Source: JBMNTU01 sp050945895
Lineage (GTDB): Bacteria; Bacillota; Clostridia; Christensenellales; Christensenellaceae
Length of the DNA: 50,473 nucleotides
Reading direction: 5' to 3'
Assembly (NCBI GenBank): GCA_050945895.1
Contig: JBMNTU010000003.1
Location: 1 to 50,473 of the forward strand
Shown: one piece after another, positions 5,466-13,604 of the stretch
How positions within the stretch are numbered: the stretch's first letter is position 1
Layout: each line of letters starts with the position of its first letter
Notes under the pieces: model-generated
Told to the model about the DNA's origin: nothing
Database searches by the model: none
What the model saw: only the letters and a program-made list of their open reading frames with translations
Position numbers and translations under genes: made by a program

Positions 5466-6374
5466 TTAAAACCACTTCTTTTTTTTGAAATAGATAACAC
5501 TGATAATTACAATTGCCGCAGAAATGACAATAATGATGGGGTAGGAATATTCATAATCATATTCCGGCATACGCATATTCATTCCATACCACCCGGCTAC
5601 AAGCGTAAGCGGCAAACAAATCGTGGCGATTACAGTAAAAAAACGCATTGTTTTGTTCAGAGTGATGTCCGTTTGGGATTGGTAGGCATCGCGCACCTGC
5701 GTGACATAGTCGCGCAGGTTAAGAACCTCGTGATATAGCCGGTCTACACGGTTGGCATGAAAATGGAATAAATTAAGCGCATCTTTACTAAAAATATTAT
5801 TTCGATTCTCTTCCAGATCCTCCAACAGATCGACCAAGGCTTCGTAGTAACGCTTTAGCGTAAACAATCTCTTGCGCAGGCTATTAATGGCGGAATAATA
5901 GTCTTTTTCTGTATTACCTGAAAGGGAATCTTCCATGTGAAGAATCTCTTTTTCAATTGCTTCCAGTTTTCCGGAATCAGCCGATGTCAGTCTGACAAAA
6001 AAATGGTATAATACGATTTCTAACGAATCGATCTGATCTGGATTATCATTTATTGACGAAATAAAATCATTCATCATTTTTGTTTGGTTGAACAGAAAAA
6101 CAAGCTTTCCAGCGGAAAAATAGATTTCCACAGCACCCGAAGAAGCAGACAGCCCAGTGACATGGGGAATCTTAATTGCAACGTAGTCGTATCCGGCATG
6201 GCTTTCAAAATAATTACCGGCTTCCGATTTATTGCCGGCTTTGCTATGACTTGGAAACAGCATGGGGAGCAGGGCTTCTTCATCGCTTTTCTCTGCCAGG
6301 CACAAGACGTTATCGCTGTCTTTTCGAAGTTGACTAGGGTCACTTAGTTTTGTTCCGTCCAAATAAACCAGCAT
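5466..6374 (-). CDS. corA: CorA-family magnesium/divalent cation transporter
   Basis: The protein has 302 residues, the usual CorA length. It has a long helical cytoplasmic domain (residues 1-240), then two membrane helices at about 245-263 and 278-295. The family-defining GMN motif (YGMNMRMPEYD, GMN at residues 264-266) closes the first helix, and the basic end KKKKW is typical. CorA forms a pentameric channel for Mg2+ or Co2+. A good AGGAG precedes the start. It follows a DUF1622 gene by 29 bp and is probably co-transcribed with it. Confidence 0.92.
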   Translation of the reverse strand: MLVYLDGTKLSDPSQLRKDSDNVLCLAEKSDEEALLPMLFPSHSKAGNKSEAGNYFESHAGYDYVAIKIPHVTGLSASSGAVEIYFSAGKLVFLFNQTKMMNDFISSINDNPDQIDSLEIVLYHFFVRLTSADSGKLEAIEKEILHMEDSLSGNTEKDYYSAINSLRKRLFTLKRYYEALVDLLEDLEENRNNIFSKDALNLFHFHANRVDRLYHEVLNLRDYVTQVRDAYQSQTDITLNKTMRFFTVIATICLPLTLVAGWYGMNMRMPEYDYEYSYPIIIVISAAIVIISVIYFKKKKWF

Positions 6375-6403
6375 ATTTTTTCTCCTGTATATAATAAAAT
6401 CGG

Positions 6404-6766
6404 TCAGCCATTCTTCGTTTCAGTCTCTACTATAGAAGTGTTTCGTATTTCTTTATTCAGGAAATATGAAATTACCGTGCGTATGGCAACAATTGCTGCA
6501 AGGCGGATAATATCGTCCAGTGTAGGCTTTACGATAGAATCGATGATATCTGCGGCGATCAATATTTCCAAGCTTAACAATACATAAGCGCCCAACGCAT
6601 TTTTTGTTTCTGTAATACGTTGTAGTTTTCCTAGTTTGCTGCCGGAAGCAAAGCGTGACACAAAAAAATCTTTTGCGCTGGCAACAACGCCCCAAACCAA
6701 TATGATGATTGAGAGGAAGTTGAGGCATATGGTAACAACGGCCAAATAGGGGGCAAACTGTTCCAT
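6404..6766 (-). CDS. DUF1622 family membrane protein
   Basis: The protein has 120 residues and three predicted membrane helices: residues 8-28 (AVVTICLNFLSIIILVWGVV), about 50-68 and 82-101. The combination of the first helix with LSLEILIAADIIDSIV and the rest fits DUF1622, a family of small inner-membrane proteins of unknown role. The start at 6766 follows AAAGGAGT; the longer frame has no such site. It lies 29 bp before corA on the same strand, so a role in ion handling is possible but unproven. Confidence 0.8.
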   Translation of the reverse strand: MEQFAPYLAVVTICLNFLSIIILVWGVVASAKDFFVSRFASGSKLGKLQRITETKNALGAYVLLSLEILIAADIIDSIVKPTLDDIIRLAAIVAIRTVISYFLNKEIRNTSIVETETKNG

Positions 6767-6821
6767 AAGAATACTCCTTTTTGACACATTTTTTATTTCG
6801 GTATTTTTATTATCACCTGTT

Positions 6822-6998
6822 TTATTTCGGTACAAACAAAATACCGCTGTGCAGCAAAAATAATCCATAAAAACAGCAAAAAGTTCTGCGGGAATAAAAA
6901 AGCAGGCCCAGCACAATTATGGCTGCAATAATTGTCGGCAAGAAAGGTTTTGGCCTGCGCTGGGCATTCGCGCATCCGTTGCCCGTCGCCTTTGCCAT
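6822..6998 (-). CDS. Possible small membrane protein
   Basis: The 58-codon frame has a basic N-terminus and one long hydrophobic stretch (PFLPTIIAAIIVLGLLF). There is no good ribosome-binding site before the ATG at 6998; a GAGGAAAAAA lies 30 bp further up in another frame. It could be a small membrane protein, a decayed gene or chance. Confidence 0.25.
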   Translation of the reverse strand: MAKATGNGCANAQRRPKPFLPTIIAAIIVLGLLFYSRRTFCCFYGLFLLHSGILFVPK

Positions 6999-7040
6999 AC
7001 GAGCCAAGCAGGGTTATTTTTTCCTCATAGAGAGGGCGCT

Positions 7041-7151
7041 ATGTTCATGAAAAACAATATATCGTCACCCAATGAGGGCGGTCAAAAGCCAATGATATAT
7101 TCGGTGGACAAATACGAATCGCATATGAAATACCATAACCTTTTTGTATAG
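7041..7151 (+). CDS. Possible small hypothetical protein
   Basis: A 36-codon frame follows a GAGAGGG site 5 bp upstream. The peptide (MFMKNNISSPNEGGQKPMIY, then SVDKYESHMKYHNLFV) is polar and without recognised motifs. Support is only the ribosome-binding site and composition. Confidence 0.25.
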   Translation: MFMKNNISSPNEGGQKPMIYSVDKYESHMKYHNLFV

Positions 7152-7193
7152 GCGAGGGCTTTTTTGCGGCCGTCTGATCAAGGGAAAGCGACC

Positions 7194-7222
7194 TTGAAGA
7201 ATAGTAAGATTAACAGTATAAT
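7194..7222 (+). promoter_or_regulatory. Promoter of the flavodoxin-like reductase gene
   Basis: TTGAAG (7194-7199), 17 bp, TATAAT (7217-7222), followed 24 bp on by the start codon. Confidence 0.7.
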
Positions 7223-7245
7223 GATCATTACTGGAGGTTGATATT

Positions 7246-7884
7246 ATGGATATGAATATTTTATTGTTGAACGGCAGCCCGCATAAAAACGGCTGCACCT
7301 TTACCGCATTGAATGAGGTCGCAGGTGAACTGAACAGGCAGGGAATTGGAACGGAGTTTCTTCACATTGGAACAAAGCCGGTTATGGGGTGTATTGGCTG
7401 TGGTAAATGTGTAGACGATGGACATTGCTTCTACCAGGACGATATGGCAAACGAGTGTATAGACCGCCTGCTGGCGGCCGATGGCATCGTAATTGGTTCC
7501 CCGGTTTATTATTCCGGCCCAAATGGTGCTTTGTGCGCGCTTTTAGATAGGGTGTTTTATGCGCCGTGGAACAACGGCGATAAATCGTTTGCGCATAAGC
7601 TTGCTGCTTCGGTGGTAAATTGCCGCAGGGGAGGCGCAAGCGCTGCATTTGAGAGGTTAAACCAGTTTTTCCTGAATGTAAATATGGTAATCGTAGGGTC
7701 GCAGTACTGGAACTCTACGCATGGCATGTCTGTAGACGAAGTAAAGCAGGATGTTGAGGGGCTTCAGACGATGCGTACGCTTGCAAAAAACATGGCGTGG
7801 CTCTTAAAGTGTATTCGCAGCAGCGAAAAAGAGTTTCCGGTACCGGAGACCGAACCATGGACGCCAACAAACTTTATTCGTTGA
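7246..7884 (+). CDS. NAD(P)H-dependent FMN reductase, flavodoxin fold
   Basis: The protein has 212 residues. The N-terminal strand and phosphate loop (ILLLNGSPHKNGCTFTALNE) and the later GSPVYYSGPNGALCALLDRV match the flavin-binding loops of the NADPH-dependent FMN reductase family (FMN_red). A CIGCGKCVDDGHC cluster at residues 49-61 is common in the clostridial branch (iron-sulfur flavoprotein-like), where cysteines may bind an Fe-S cluster. Substrate is unknown; such enzymes reduce quinones, azo or nitro compounds or serve redox relay. The ATG at 7246 follows GGAGG. It is a single-gene unit. Confidence 0.85.
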   Translation: MDMNILLLNGSPHKNGCTFTALNEVAGELNRQGIGTEFLHIGTKPVMGCIGCGKCVDDGHCFYQDDMANECIDRLLAADGIVIGSPVYYSGPNGALCALLDRVFYAPWNNGDKSFAHKLAASVVNCRRGGASAAFERLNQFFLNVNMVIVGSQYWNSTHGMSVDEVKQDVEGLQTMRTLAKNMAWLLKCIRSSEKEFPVPETEPWTPTNFIR

Positions 7885-7999
7885 AGGAATACGGACAGTC
7901 TATAAACAGCCAAAGGGTGCGGAATGGTTTTGGGACCGGTTTTTGCGTTTATAATTCATATAGTACATGTTGAAATGAGCAATGGAAAGGAGCATCGTT

Positions 8000-8206
8000 A
8001 TGAATTATAAAGTAATTATACGGGATAAGGAAGAAGGGAATGAGGATTACCTGGACGGGTTGACAAAACCCAAGGCAATTGAAGAAGCCGCAAAGCAAGC
8101 TGCAGATGCGTCAAAGAATATTTATATTGAGTGGACAAATGCAAAAGGTGAAAATGGTTATTTGAACAGAAATGGAGATATGGATTGCCCGGGTGAGCCT
8201 TGGTGA
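8000..8206 (+). CDS. Small hypothetical protein
   Basis: The protein has 68 residues and no membrane helix or known motif. It starts MNYKVIIRDKEEG and has an alanine-rich helix (AIEEAAKQAADASKN), then IYIEWTNAKGENGYLNRNG. The ATG at 8000 follows AAAGGAGC, which decides it over an ATG at 7982. A bidirectional terminator follows directly. Function unknown. Confidence 0.65.
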   Translation: MNYKVIIRDKEEGNEDYLDGLTKPKAIEEAAKQAADASKNIYIEWTNAKGENGYLNRNGDMDCPGEPW

Positions 8207-8214
8207 AACGCGAT

Positions 8215-8252
8215 ATAAAAAATCCTCCGCCAACCGGCGGGGGATTTTTTGT
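8215..8252. terminator. Bidirectional terminator
   Basis: AATCCTCCGCC (8221-8231) pairs with GGCGGGGGATT (8236-8246); A-run upstream and T-run downstream serve both the small gene and the convergent QueG-like gene. Confidence 0.85.
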
Positions 8253-8310
8253 TTGTCGGAAAGAGTGAAAAGGCAACGAAACAGGTAAAACCGTTGCCGA
8301 CGAACAGGGG

Positions 8311-9342
8311 TTATTCTCCCGAAGTTTTGGAGCGAACAAACTTTGCCATTTCACGAACCTGCTTGTATTTGTCGTCCATCGCAAGATCTATATAGGGAGC
8401 GTACTCTGGTTTGTAGTTGTGCAGCATGATATTGAGCGCGTTCATCTTAAATTTCCATAGCTCATCTTCGCCAATATGCCAGAGCATGGCCTGGATTTCT
8501 TTTTGCAGTGTTTTATAGTCGGCGGTTACAATTTTCTTTATGCTGAAATGTGCCGAAAGCCTGTCCAAACCGGGGAAGGGTTGCCCCGCCTGCCATTTGT
8601 TTTTATTATGAGGGCACACATCCTGGCAGACGTCGCATCCAAAAACCCAATTGCCGGTTTTTGCAAGGAGCTCGGTATCAATGCGCTCCCAGTCGTAATC
8701 TTTTGTCAGATGGCTTATACAGCCGTCTTTGTTGGTTACGAATGGTTCTGCAAGGGCTTTTGTCGGACACGCGCGTATGCACAGATCGCATGTTTCGGGG
8801 CAAGGTTTAAGTGTGGGCTGCTGCACCAACTCAAGCGGTTGGTCAATCAGCCAGGTAACGATCAATACCCAAGAGCCGCTTTCTGTATAGAAAAAATTGT
8901 TTTTTCGTACGATTCCAAGACCCGCCTTAGCTGCGGCCCAACGGTATGGCGTTACGCCGTGCTCGAGGTCTTCATGCACACGCAGGCCCTGTTGCTTCAG
9001 CCAGTGCTGGAACTTTCGCGTGGCGCGGAATTGTTCGGATTCCTCGTTCCGCCGTCCGTCTACCTGGTAATACTTTCCCACATACCCTTCCAGGTTAGGT
9101 GGAATATCGTATTTTCCATACTGCCATACGCATACGACAACAGACTGCGCCCAAGGGTAGAGGTCCTCTATTTCCTCCAGTGTGCGCTTCCGGCGGTCGC
9201 GGTAAGGAAATTTTCTGCTTCGTTCCTCTACGGCCTGCTCGTAGCCGTCCAAATCGGAAAGACGAATGATACCGCATTTTTCAAACCCATATGCAAGTGC
9301 TTTTTCTACGATTTCTTCGGCCCGTAATTTGTTTGTTTCCAC
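8311..9342 (-). CDS. QueG-like double [4Fe-4S] protein (epoxyqueuosine reductase family)
   Basis: The protein has 343 residues. It has the DUF1730-type N-terminal region and a ferredoxin-like pair of clusters: CPETCDLCIRACPTKAL near residue 187 and FGCDVCQDVCPHNK near residue 241. These are hallmarks of QueG, which reduces epoxyqueuosine in tRNA with cobalamin. The cobalamin-site motif usually GLGWIGKNT reads GLGIVRKNNFFYTE, so this is a divergent branch and may act on another substrate. The start is a GTG at 9342 with GGAGGT 6 bp upstream; the longer TTG frame would place that site inside the gene. No other queuosine genes are nearby. Confidence 0.75.
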   Translation of the reverse strand: METNKLRAEEIVEKALAYGFEKCGIIRLSDLDGYEQAVEERSRKFPYRDRRKRTLEEIEDLYPWAQSVVVCVWQYGKYDIPPNLEGYVGKYYQVDGRRNEESEQFRATRKFQHWLKQQGLRVHEDLEHGVTPYRWAAAKAGLGIVRKNNFFYTESGSWVLIVTWLIDQPLELVQQPTLKPCPETCDLCIRACPTKALAEPFVTNKDGCISHLTKDYDWERIDTELLAKTGNWVFGCDVCQDVCPHNKNKWQAGQPFPGLDRLSAHFSIKKIVTADYKTLQKEIQAMLWHIGEDELWKFKMNALNIMLHNYKPEYAPYIDLAMDDKYKQVREMAKFVRSKTSGE

Positions 9343-9402
9343 AAAATTACCTCCATTCAATAATATAAAACGGTGTCCCGGGAGTGTGATGTTGAAAATG
9401 CC

Positions 9403-11004
9403 TCACCGATCCCACTTTTCCGCCAGGGAGAGTAGTTGGTCTGCAAATTTGGCAAGATCCTTATTTGCGCCGCCTTCATTCCGCTGGATAACGTTCATCA
9501 TTTTTTCGCCGGCCAAAAGCAGGCGGGCATAGGTGGAAGAGGCGCTCTTCAGGTTCTGAGCCTGTTTTTTAAGTGTGCGCGGTTTTACACCCTCGTCGAT
9601 ACAGGAATTTTGCAAAAGATCGTATGAGGCCTTGTACTGCGGGGCGGTCGTGTTGAACTGGCGGGCGGAAAGCTCGTCAACAAACTGCAATGCAATCTGC
9701 TCTTCGCCATGCACAACGAATACACGCTGGAGGTCGGTTTTGAACGAACGGATCCACTCGATGAGGCCGTCCCGGTCGGCGTGGGAGGAAAGGCCGCGGA
9801 AATTATAGATTTCGGCACGCACAGCAACGTCCTCGCCAAACAGCTTGACATGCGAAAGACCGTCTAAAAGCATACGCCCCAGCGTACCGTTTGCCTGGTA
9901 TCCGCTGAACACAATGGAACATTCCTTCCGCCAGAGATTATGCTTTAAATGATGACGGATCCGTCCGGCATCACACATACCGCTTGCGGAAATAATAACC
10001 TTGGGGCGCGGGTCTTCGTTTAGGGCAATGGATTCTTCTGTCGTACGGCATAGCTTAAGCCCGGGAAAACGCAAGGGATGGAAGCCTTCTTTTAGTATGG
10101 CGAGCGTTTCTTCGTCCGCATAACCAGTGAGGTCTCCATTGTAGATTTGGGTTGCTTCAAGCGCCAGCGGGCTGTCTACATGCACAGTAAAGTCCGGCAT
10201 GCTTTTTACCAGCGCCTGTTCCTTGATTTCGCGAAGCTGGTAAAGCAGCTCTTGTGTGCGCCCGACTGCAAATGCAGGAATGACAACATTTCCGCCGCGG
10301 GAAAGCGTTTTATCGATGATATCTGCCAAAAAACCGATGGAGTACCGAATGCGGTCGTGGGCCTTGTTTCCATAGGTAGATTCCATAATGACATAGTCTG
10401 CCTCGGTGAGGTATTCCGGGTCGCGGATGATGGGCTTGTCTTTGTTGCCGATATCGCCCGAAAAAACGACCGTGCGTGTGATGCCTGCCTCTTTGAGCCG
10501 CATCGTAATACTGGCGGAGCCAAGCAGATGCCCTGCATCGGTAAAGACGGCAATGGCGTCGGGGAACAACGGAACTTCCTGTCTATACTCCACCGGATGG
10601 AGCAAAGAAAGTGTATTTCGGGCGTCTTCTGTGGTGTAGAGGGGCTCGTCTTCGGGCAGCCCGGCCCGTTTTTCTTTGCGGCGCTTCCAGCCGGCTTCCG
10701 TTTCTTGTATGTGGGCGCTGTCCAGCAGCATGATGTTTAGCAGCCGGCAGGTTGCGCTGGTGGCGTAAATCGGTCCGTTGAAACCGTTCTTTACAAGAAG
10801 GGGCAACCGTCCGGAATGGTCTATATGCGCATGCGTTACCAGCACAGCATCGATATCCGCGGCGCGAAAGGGCAGCATATTGTTGTTTTTTTCGTCGCTG
10901 CCTTGCTCGAGGCCGCAGTCTATCAGGATGTTTTTATTTTTGACATTGACCATGCAGCAACTGCCTGTGACTTCGCGCGCTGCTCCGTAAAAGTATAGCT
11001 TCAT
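9403..11004 (-). CDS. MBL-fold beta-CASP RNA hydrolase
   Basis: The protein has 533 residues. It has the metal-binding HAHIDHSGRLP (motif 2, near residue 58), DAGHLLGSAS (motif 3) and SGDIGNKDKP (motif 4). The beta-CASP parts include ESTYGNKAHD, GRTQELLYQL, SGMCDAGRIRHHL and LSSHADRDGL with the final catalytic His in VVHGEEQ. This architecture matches CPSF73/YSH1-like RNA endo/exonucleases rather than RNase J. The cytosolic enzyme probably processes RNA. The start at 11004 follows GGAGAA; the upstream Met has no site. It is alone on its strand here. Confidence 0.88.
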   Translation of the reverse strand: MKLYFYGAAREVTGSCCMVNVKNKNILIDCGLEQGSDEKNNNMLPFRAADIDAVLVTHAHIDHSGRLPLLVKNGFNGPIYATSATCRLLNIMLLDSAHIQETEAGWKRRKEKRAGLPEDEPLYTTEDARNTLSLLHPVEYRQEVPLFPDAIAVFTDAGHLLGSASITMRLKEAGITRTVVFSGDIGNKDKPIIRDPEYLTEADYVIMESTYGNKAHDRIRYSIGFLADIIDKTLSRGGNVVIPAFAVGRTQELLYQLREIKEQALVKSMPDFTVHVDSPLALEATQIYNGDLTGYADEETLAILKEGFHPLRFPGLKLCRTTEESIALNEDPRPKVIISASGMCDAGRIRHHLKHNLWRKECSIVFSGYQANGTLGRMLLDGLSHVKLFGEDVAVRAEIYNFRGLSSHADRDGLIEWIRSFKTDLQRVFVVHGEEQIALQFVDELSARQFNTTAPQYKASYDLLQNSCIDEGVKPRTLKKQAQNLKSASSTYARLLLAGEKMMNVIQRNEGGANKDLAKFADQLLSLAEKWDR

Positions 11005-11533
11005 AGGAATTCTCCGGTTGGTTAGTATGGTATAAATTGTATCATAGCAGCAAATAAATAACAATGCACAGGAGAGATTTAGCCAGGAACCAAGCGAAAA
11101 ACCAGATATATCTGAACAGTGTTCATAAAAAATTCATAATCAAAAAAACCGCACGGTTAAAGGGATTTATTCAGCATTTATTTAAGATTTAGCTGTAATC
11201 TGTTCATAATTTCAATGTATAATCTAACCAATCGGAGAAAAGTAAACCTGGAAAAACAAATGGTTTACATATGTGCTGCTTTTCGGGGCTTTATATGATG
11301 TTTCCGCGAACAGGTATAAAAAAAGAACCGTAGTACAACCTCTTTTCTGAAAAAATGATACTTTTCCCATCCCGAAAGGCGGCGGATTCCGAAGGGGAGG
11401 CATCGACGATATGGTGCCTCTCTTTTTTATTTTCAAAAAACGATATAATAGCCCATTACAGAAATATCGGAAAATAGTTTTTTCTTTTGTGTACAAATGA
11501 TATAATAGCTAAGGAAAAAACATATAAATTGCT
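11005..11533. other. Intergenic region before argC with candidate RNA
   Basis: No protein gene is convincing. The stretch holds a TATAAT at 11217-11222 (with a poor -35), then about 175 bp of moderately structured sequence, then an intrinsic terminator at 11397-11430 that belongs to no visible gene. A short frame at 11357-11476 lacks a ribosome-binding site. A small RNA or leader transcript is possible. Confidence 0.4.
11397..11430 (+). terminator. Orphan intrinsic terminator upstream of argC
   Basis: GAGGCA (11397-11402) pairs with TGCCTC (11415-11420), followed by TCTTTTTT. No upstream plus-strand gene uses it, so it may end a small RNA. Confidence 0.7.
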
Positions 11534-11563
11534 ATTGCATAAATATTCATAATAATGTATAAT
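11534..11563 (+). promoter_or_regulatory. argC promoter with ARG-box-like operator
   Basis: TTGCAT (11535-11540), 17 bp, TATAAT (11558-11563). Positions 11534-11551 (ATTGCATAAATATTCATA) fit the ArgR consensus TNTGAATWWWWATTCANA at nearly all fixed positions and overlap the -35, so arginine-dependent repression is likely. Confidence 0.65.
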
Positions 11564-11595
11564 TATTAACCATAGCATATAAGAGGAGAAATGAT

Positions 11596-12636
11596 ATGGT
11601 AAATGTTGGCATAATCGGGGCAACAGGCTACACAGGAGAAGAGCTGATGCGGCTATTATCCAAACATCCCGAAGCAAACCTGCGGTATGCTGTTTCTAAG
11701 ACGTTCCAAGGTAAAGATATAGCGGAGGTATACCCTAATTTTTTGGGTACAAGGGAAACAGTATTGCAAGGGCTTGATATTAAGCGGATTGCGCAGGAGT
11801 GCGAGACAGTGTTTTTGTGCCTGCCGCATGGCCAGGCGATTGAGCTGGTTCCCGAGCTGCTGGGCAGAGGGCTGCGGGTCATCGATCTTTCGGGCGATTT
11901 CCGTTACGACGATCCGGATACCTACGAAGCCTGGTACGGCGTAACGCATACGGCGAAGGACACACTACAAAATGCGGTGTACGGCTTGCCGGAATACTTC
12001 AGGGAAGACATAAAGCATGCACAGCTTTTGGCCAACCCGGGCTGTTATACGACGACGAGCATTCTGGCAATTGCGCCGCTTTTAAAAAATGGGCTGATTG
12101 ACGAAAATGGGCTCGTTATCGACGCAAAATCGGGCGTTTCGGGCGCGGGACGAAAAGACGGCCTGGCGTATGCCTTTTCCGAAACGGCAGACAATTTTAA
12201 GGCGTATTCCGTAACAAACCACCGGCATACGTCTGAAATCGAGGAGCAGCTGTCTAAGCTTTGCCAAAAGGAAGTTACGCTGTTGTTTACGCCGCACTTG
12301 CTGCCTGTGAAACGAGGCATTTTGGCGACGGTGTACGCACAGCTTAGGCCGGGTATATCGGAAGATATGATTGCCGCAGCCTATAAAAACGCCTACAGAG
12401 AGGAACCGTTTGCGCATGTGCTTGGCGCGGGCAAGCTGCCCGAGCTGAAATATGTTGTGGGGTCCAACAATTGTATGATCGGCTTTGACACCTCCGAACG
12501 TACGGGGCGCGCAGTAGTTGTAGCCTGTATCGATAACCTGGTCAAGGGCGCAGCGGGGCAGGCCATACAGAATTTTAATATCATGCATGGGTTTGAGGAA
12601 AAGACCGGCCTTCCAGATGTCGGCTGGTATTTATAA
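11596..12636 (+). CDS. argC: N-acetyl-gamma-glutamyl-phosphate reductase
   Basis: The protein has 346 residues, standard for ArgC. It has the NADP-binding GIIGATGYTGEELMRLL at the N-terminus, the LSGDFRY segment and the catalytic cysteine in LANPGCYTTTSILAIAPLL. It reduces N-acetylglutamyl phosphate to the semialdehyde, the third step of arginine synthesis. It is the first gene of an argC-argB-argD-carB cluster and has an AGGAG site. An ARG-box-like site lies over its promoter. Confidence 0.95.
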   Translation: MVNVGIIGATGYTGEELMRLLSKHPEANLRYAVSKTFQGKDIAEVYPNFLGTRETVLQGLDIKRIAQECETVFLCLPHGQAIELVPELLGRGLRVIDLSGDFRYDDPDTYEAWYGVTHTAKDTLQNAVYGLPEYFREDIKHAQLLANPGCYTTTSILAIAPLLKNGLIDENGLVIDAKSGVSGAGRKDGLAYAFSETADNFKAYSVTNHRHTSEIEEQLSKLCQKEVTLLFTPHLLPVKRGILATVYAQLRPGISEDMIAAAYKNAYREEPFAHVLGAGKLPELKYVVGSNNCMIGFDTSERTGRAVVVACIDNLVKGAAGQAIQNFNIMHGFEEKTGLPDVGWYL

Positions 12637-12647
12637 AAGAGGAAGCT

Positions 12648-13511
12648 ATGGAAAAATTTATTGAAAAAGCAAATACGCTTGTGGAGGCGCTACCGTATAT
12701 ACAGCGCCTGTTTAAAAAGACAATCGTCATAAAATACGGCGGAGCGGCCATGCAGAATGAGGATTTGACGCAAAAGATTATGGAAGACGTTACGCTGCTG
12801 AAGTTTGTGGGCATGAACCCCATTCTGGTGCATGGCGGCGGCCCCGACATCAACAATACGCTTCGCGCGCTGGATGTTGAGCCGAAATTTGTGGACGGCC
12901 TGCGCGTTACGGACGACAAGACAATGGAAGTCGTGCAGATGGTTTTGATGGGAAAAATCAACAAAGATATTGTCGCCAAGCTGAACGGTATGGGCGCGTC
13001 GGCCATTGGCCTGTGCGGGATCGACGGAAATGTTGTGCGCGCGAAAAAGAAAGAGCCTCAAAACGGTGTAGACCTGGGGAATGTCGGAGAGGTGACAGGC
13101 ATCAACGTAACGCTTTTGAATACGCTTTCCCAGGACGAATATATCCCTGTAATTGCGCCCATTGGCGTAGGCGCGCACGGAGAGAGCTATAATATCAACG
13201 CGGATACGGTAGCTGGGGAAATTGCTGCGGCGCTGCATGCCGAAAAGCTGATTTTCCTGACGGATACGGACGGCATCCGTACGGTTGCGGACGACCCCGA
13301 AACACTGCTGTATGTGGCGTCCAAAACGGATATACTCAATATGATAGACGATGGCAAAATTGTGGGAGGAATGCTGCCCAAGGTAAAAGGCTGCCTGGAT
13401 GCGCTGGAGCATGGTGTAAAGCGCACGCATATTTTGAACGGCACGATTCCACACCCGATTATTCTGGAGATTTTCACGGATTCGGGCATTGGAACGATGG
13501 TAACGGGCTAA
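12648..13511 (+). CDS. argB: Acetylglutamate kinase
   Basis: The protein has 287 residues. It carries the kinase motifs IKYGGAAM, LVHGGGPDIN and LTDTDGI, and the GGMLPKVKGCLDAL segment near the end. It phosphorylates N-acetylglutamate, the usual feedback-controlled step. The N-terminal helix (EKFIEKANTLVEALPYIQRL) is the type found in arginine-sensitive hexameric enzymes, so feedback inhibition by arginine is plausible. It starts 11 bp after argC with GAGGAAG. Confidence 0.95.
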   Translation: MEKFIEKANTLVEALPYIQRLFKKTIVIKYGGAAMQNEDLTQKIMEDVTLLKFVGMNPILVHGGGPDINNTLRALDVEPKFVDGLRVTDDKTMEVVQMVLMGKINKDIVAKLNGMGASAIGLCGIDGNVVRAKKKEPQNGVDLGNVGEVTGINVTLLNTLSQDEYIPVIAPIGVGAHGESYNINADTVAGEIAAALHAEKLIFLTDTDGIRTVADDPETLLYVASKTDILNMIDDGKIVGGMLPKVKGCLDALEHGVKRTHILNGTIPHPIILEIFTDSGIGTMVTG

Positions 13512-13604
13512 TAGGGCAGCCGCAGCAGGTATACCGAACGGCCGAGATAATGAGGGACGCACGGCATGCCGACCGACTAAGTAAGCAATATGGAGGAAAG
13601 TTTA

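Larger units (their letters stand above)
6767..7193. other. Long intergenic region with weak ORFs
   Basis: No firmly supported gene is seen. Two weak candidates are listed separately (6822-6998 minus and 7041-7151 plus). The upstream signals of the DUF1622-corA pair should lie in its left part, but no clear promoter was found. Confidence 0.4.

Noticed and set aside
5382..5738. 118-codon plus-strand frame after leader-peptide gene 4
   Set aside because: Most of it is antisense to corA, and there is no ribosome-binding site.
11357..11476. Short frame before argC as an attenuator peptide
   Set aside because: There is no ribosome-binding site, only one or two arginine codons, and the frame simply runs through the terminator hairpin.
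11065..11595. T-box or other known riboswitch before argC
   Set aside because: No T-box sequence (AGGGTGGNACCGCG) or recognisable riboswitch core was found.
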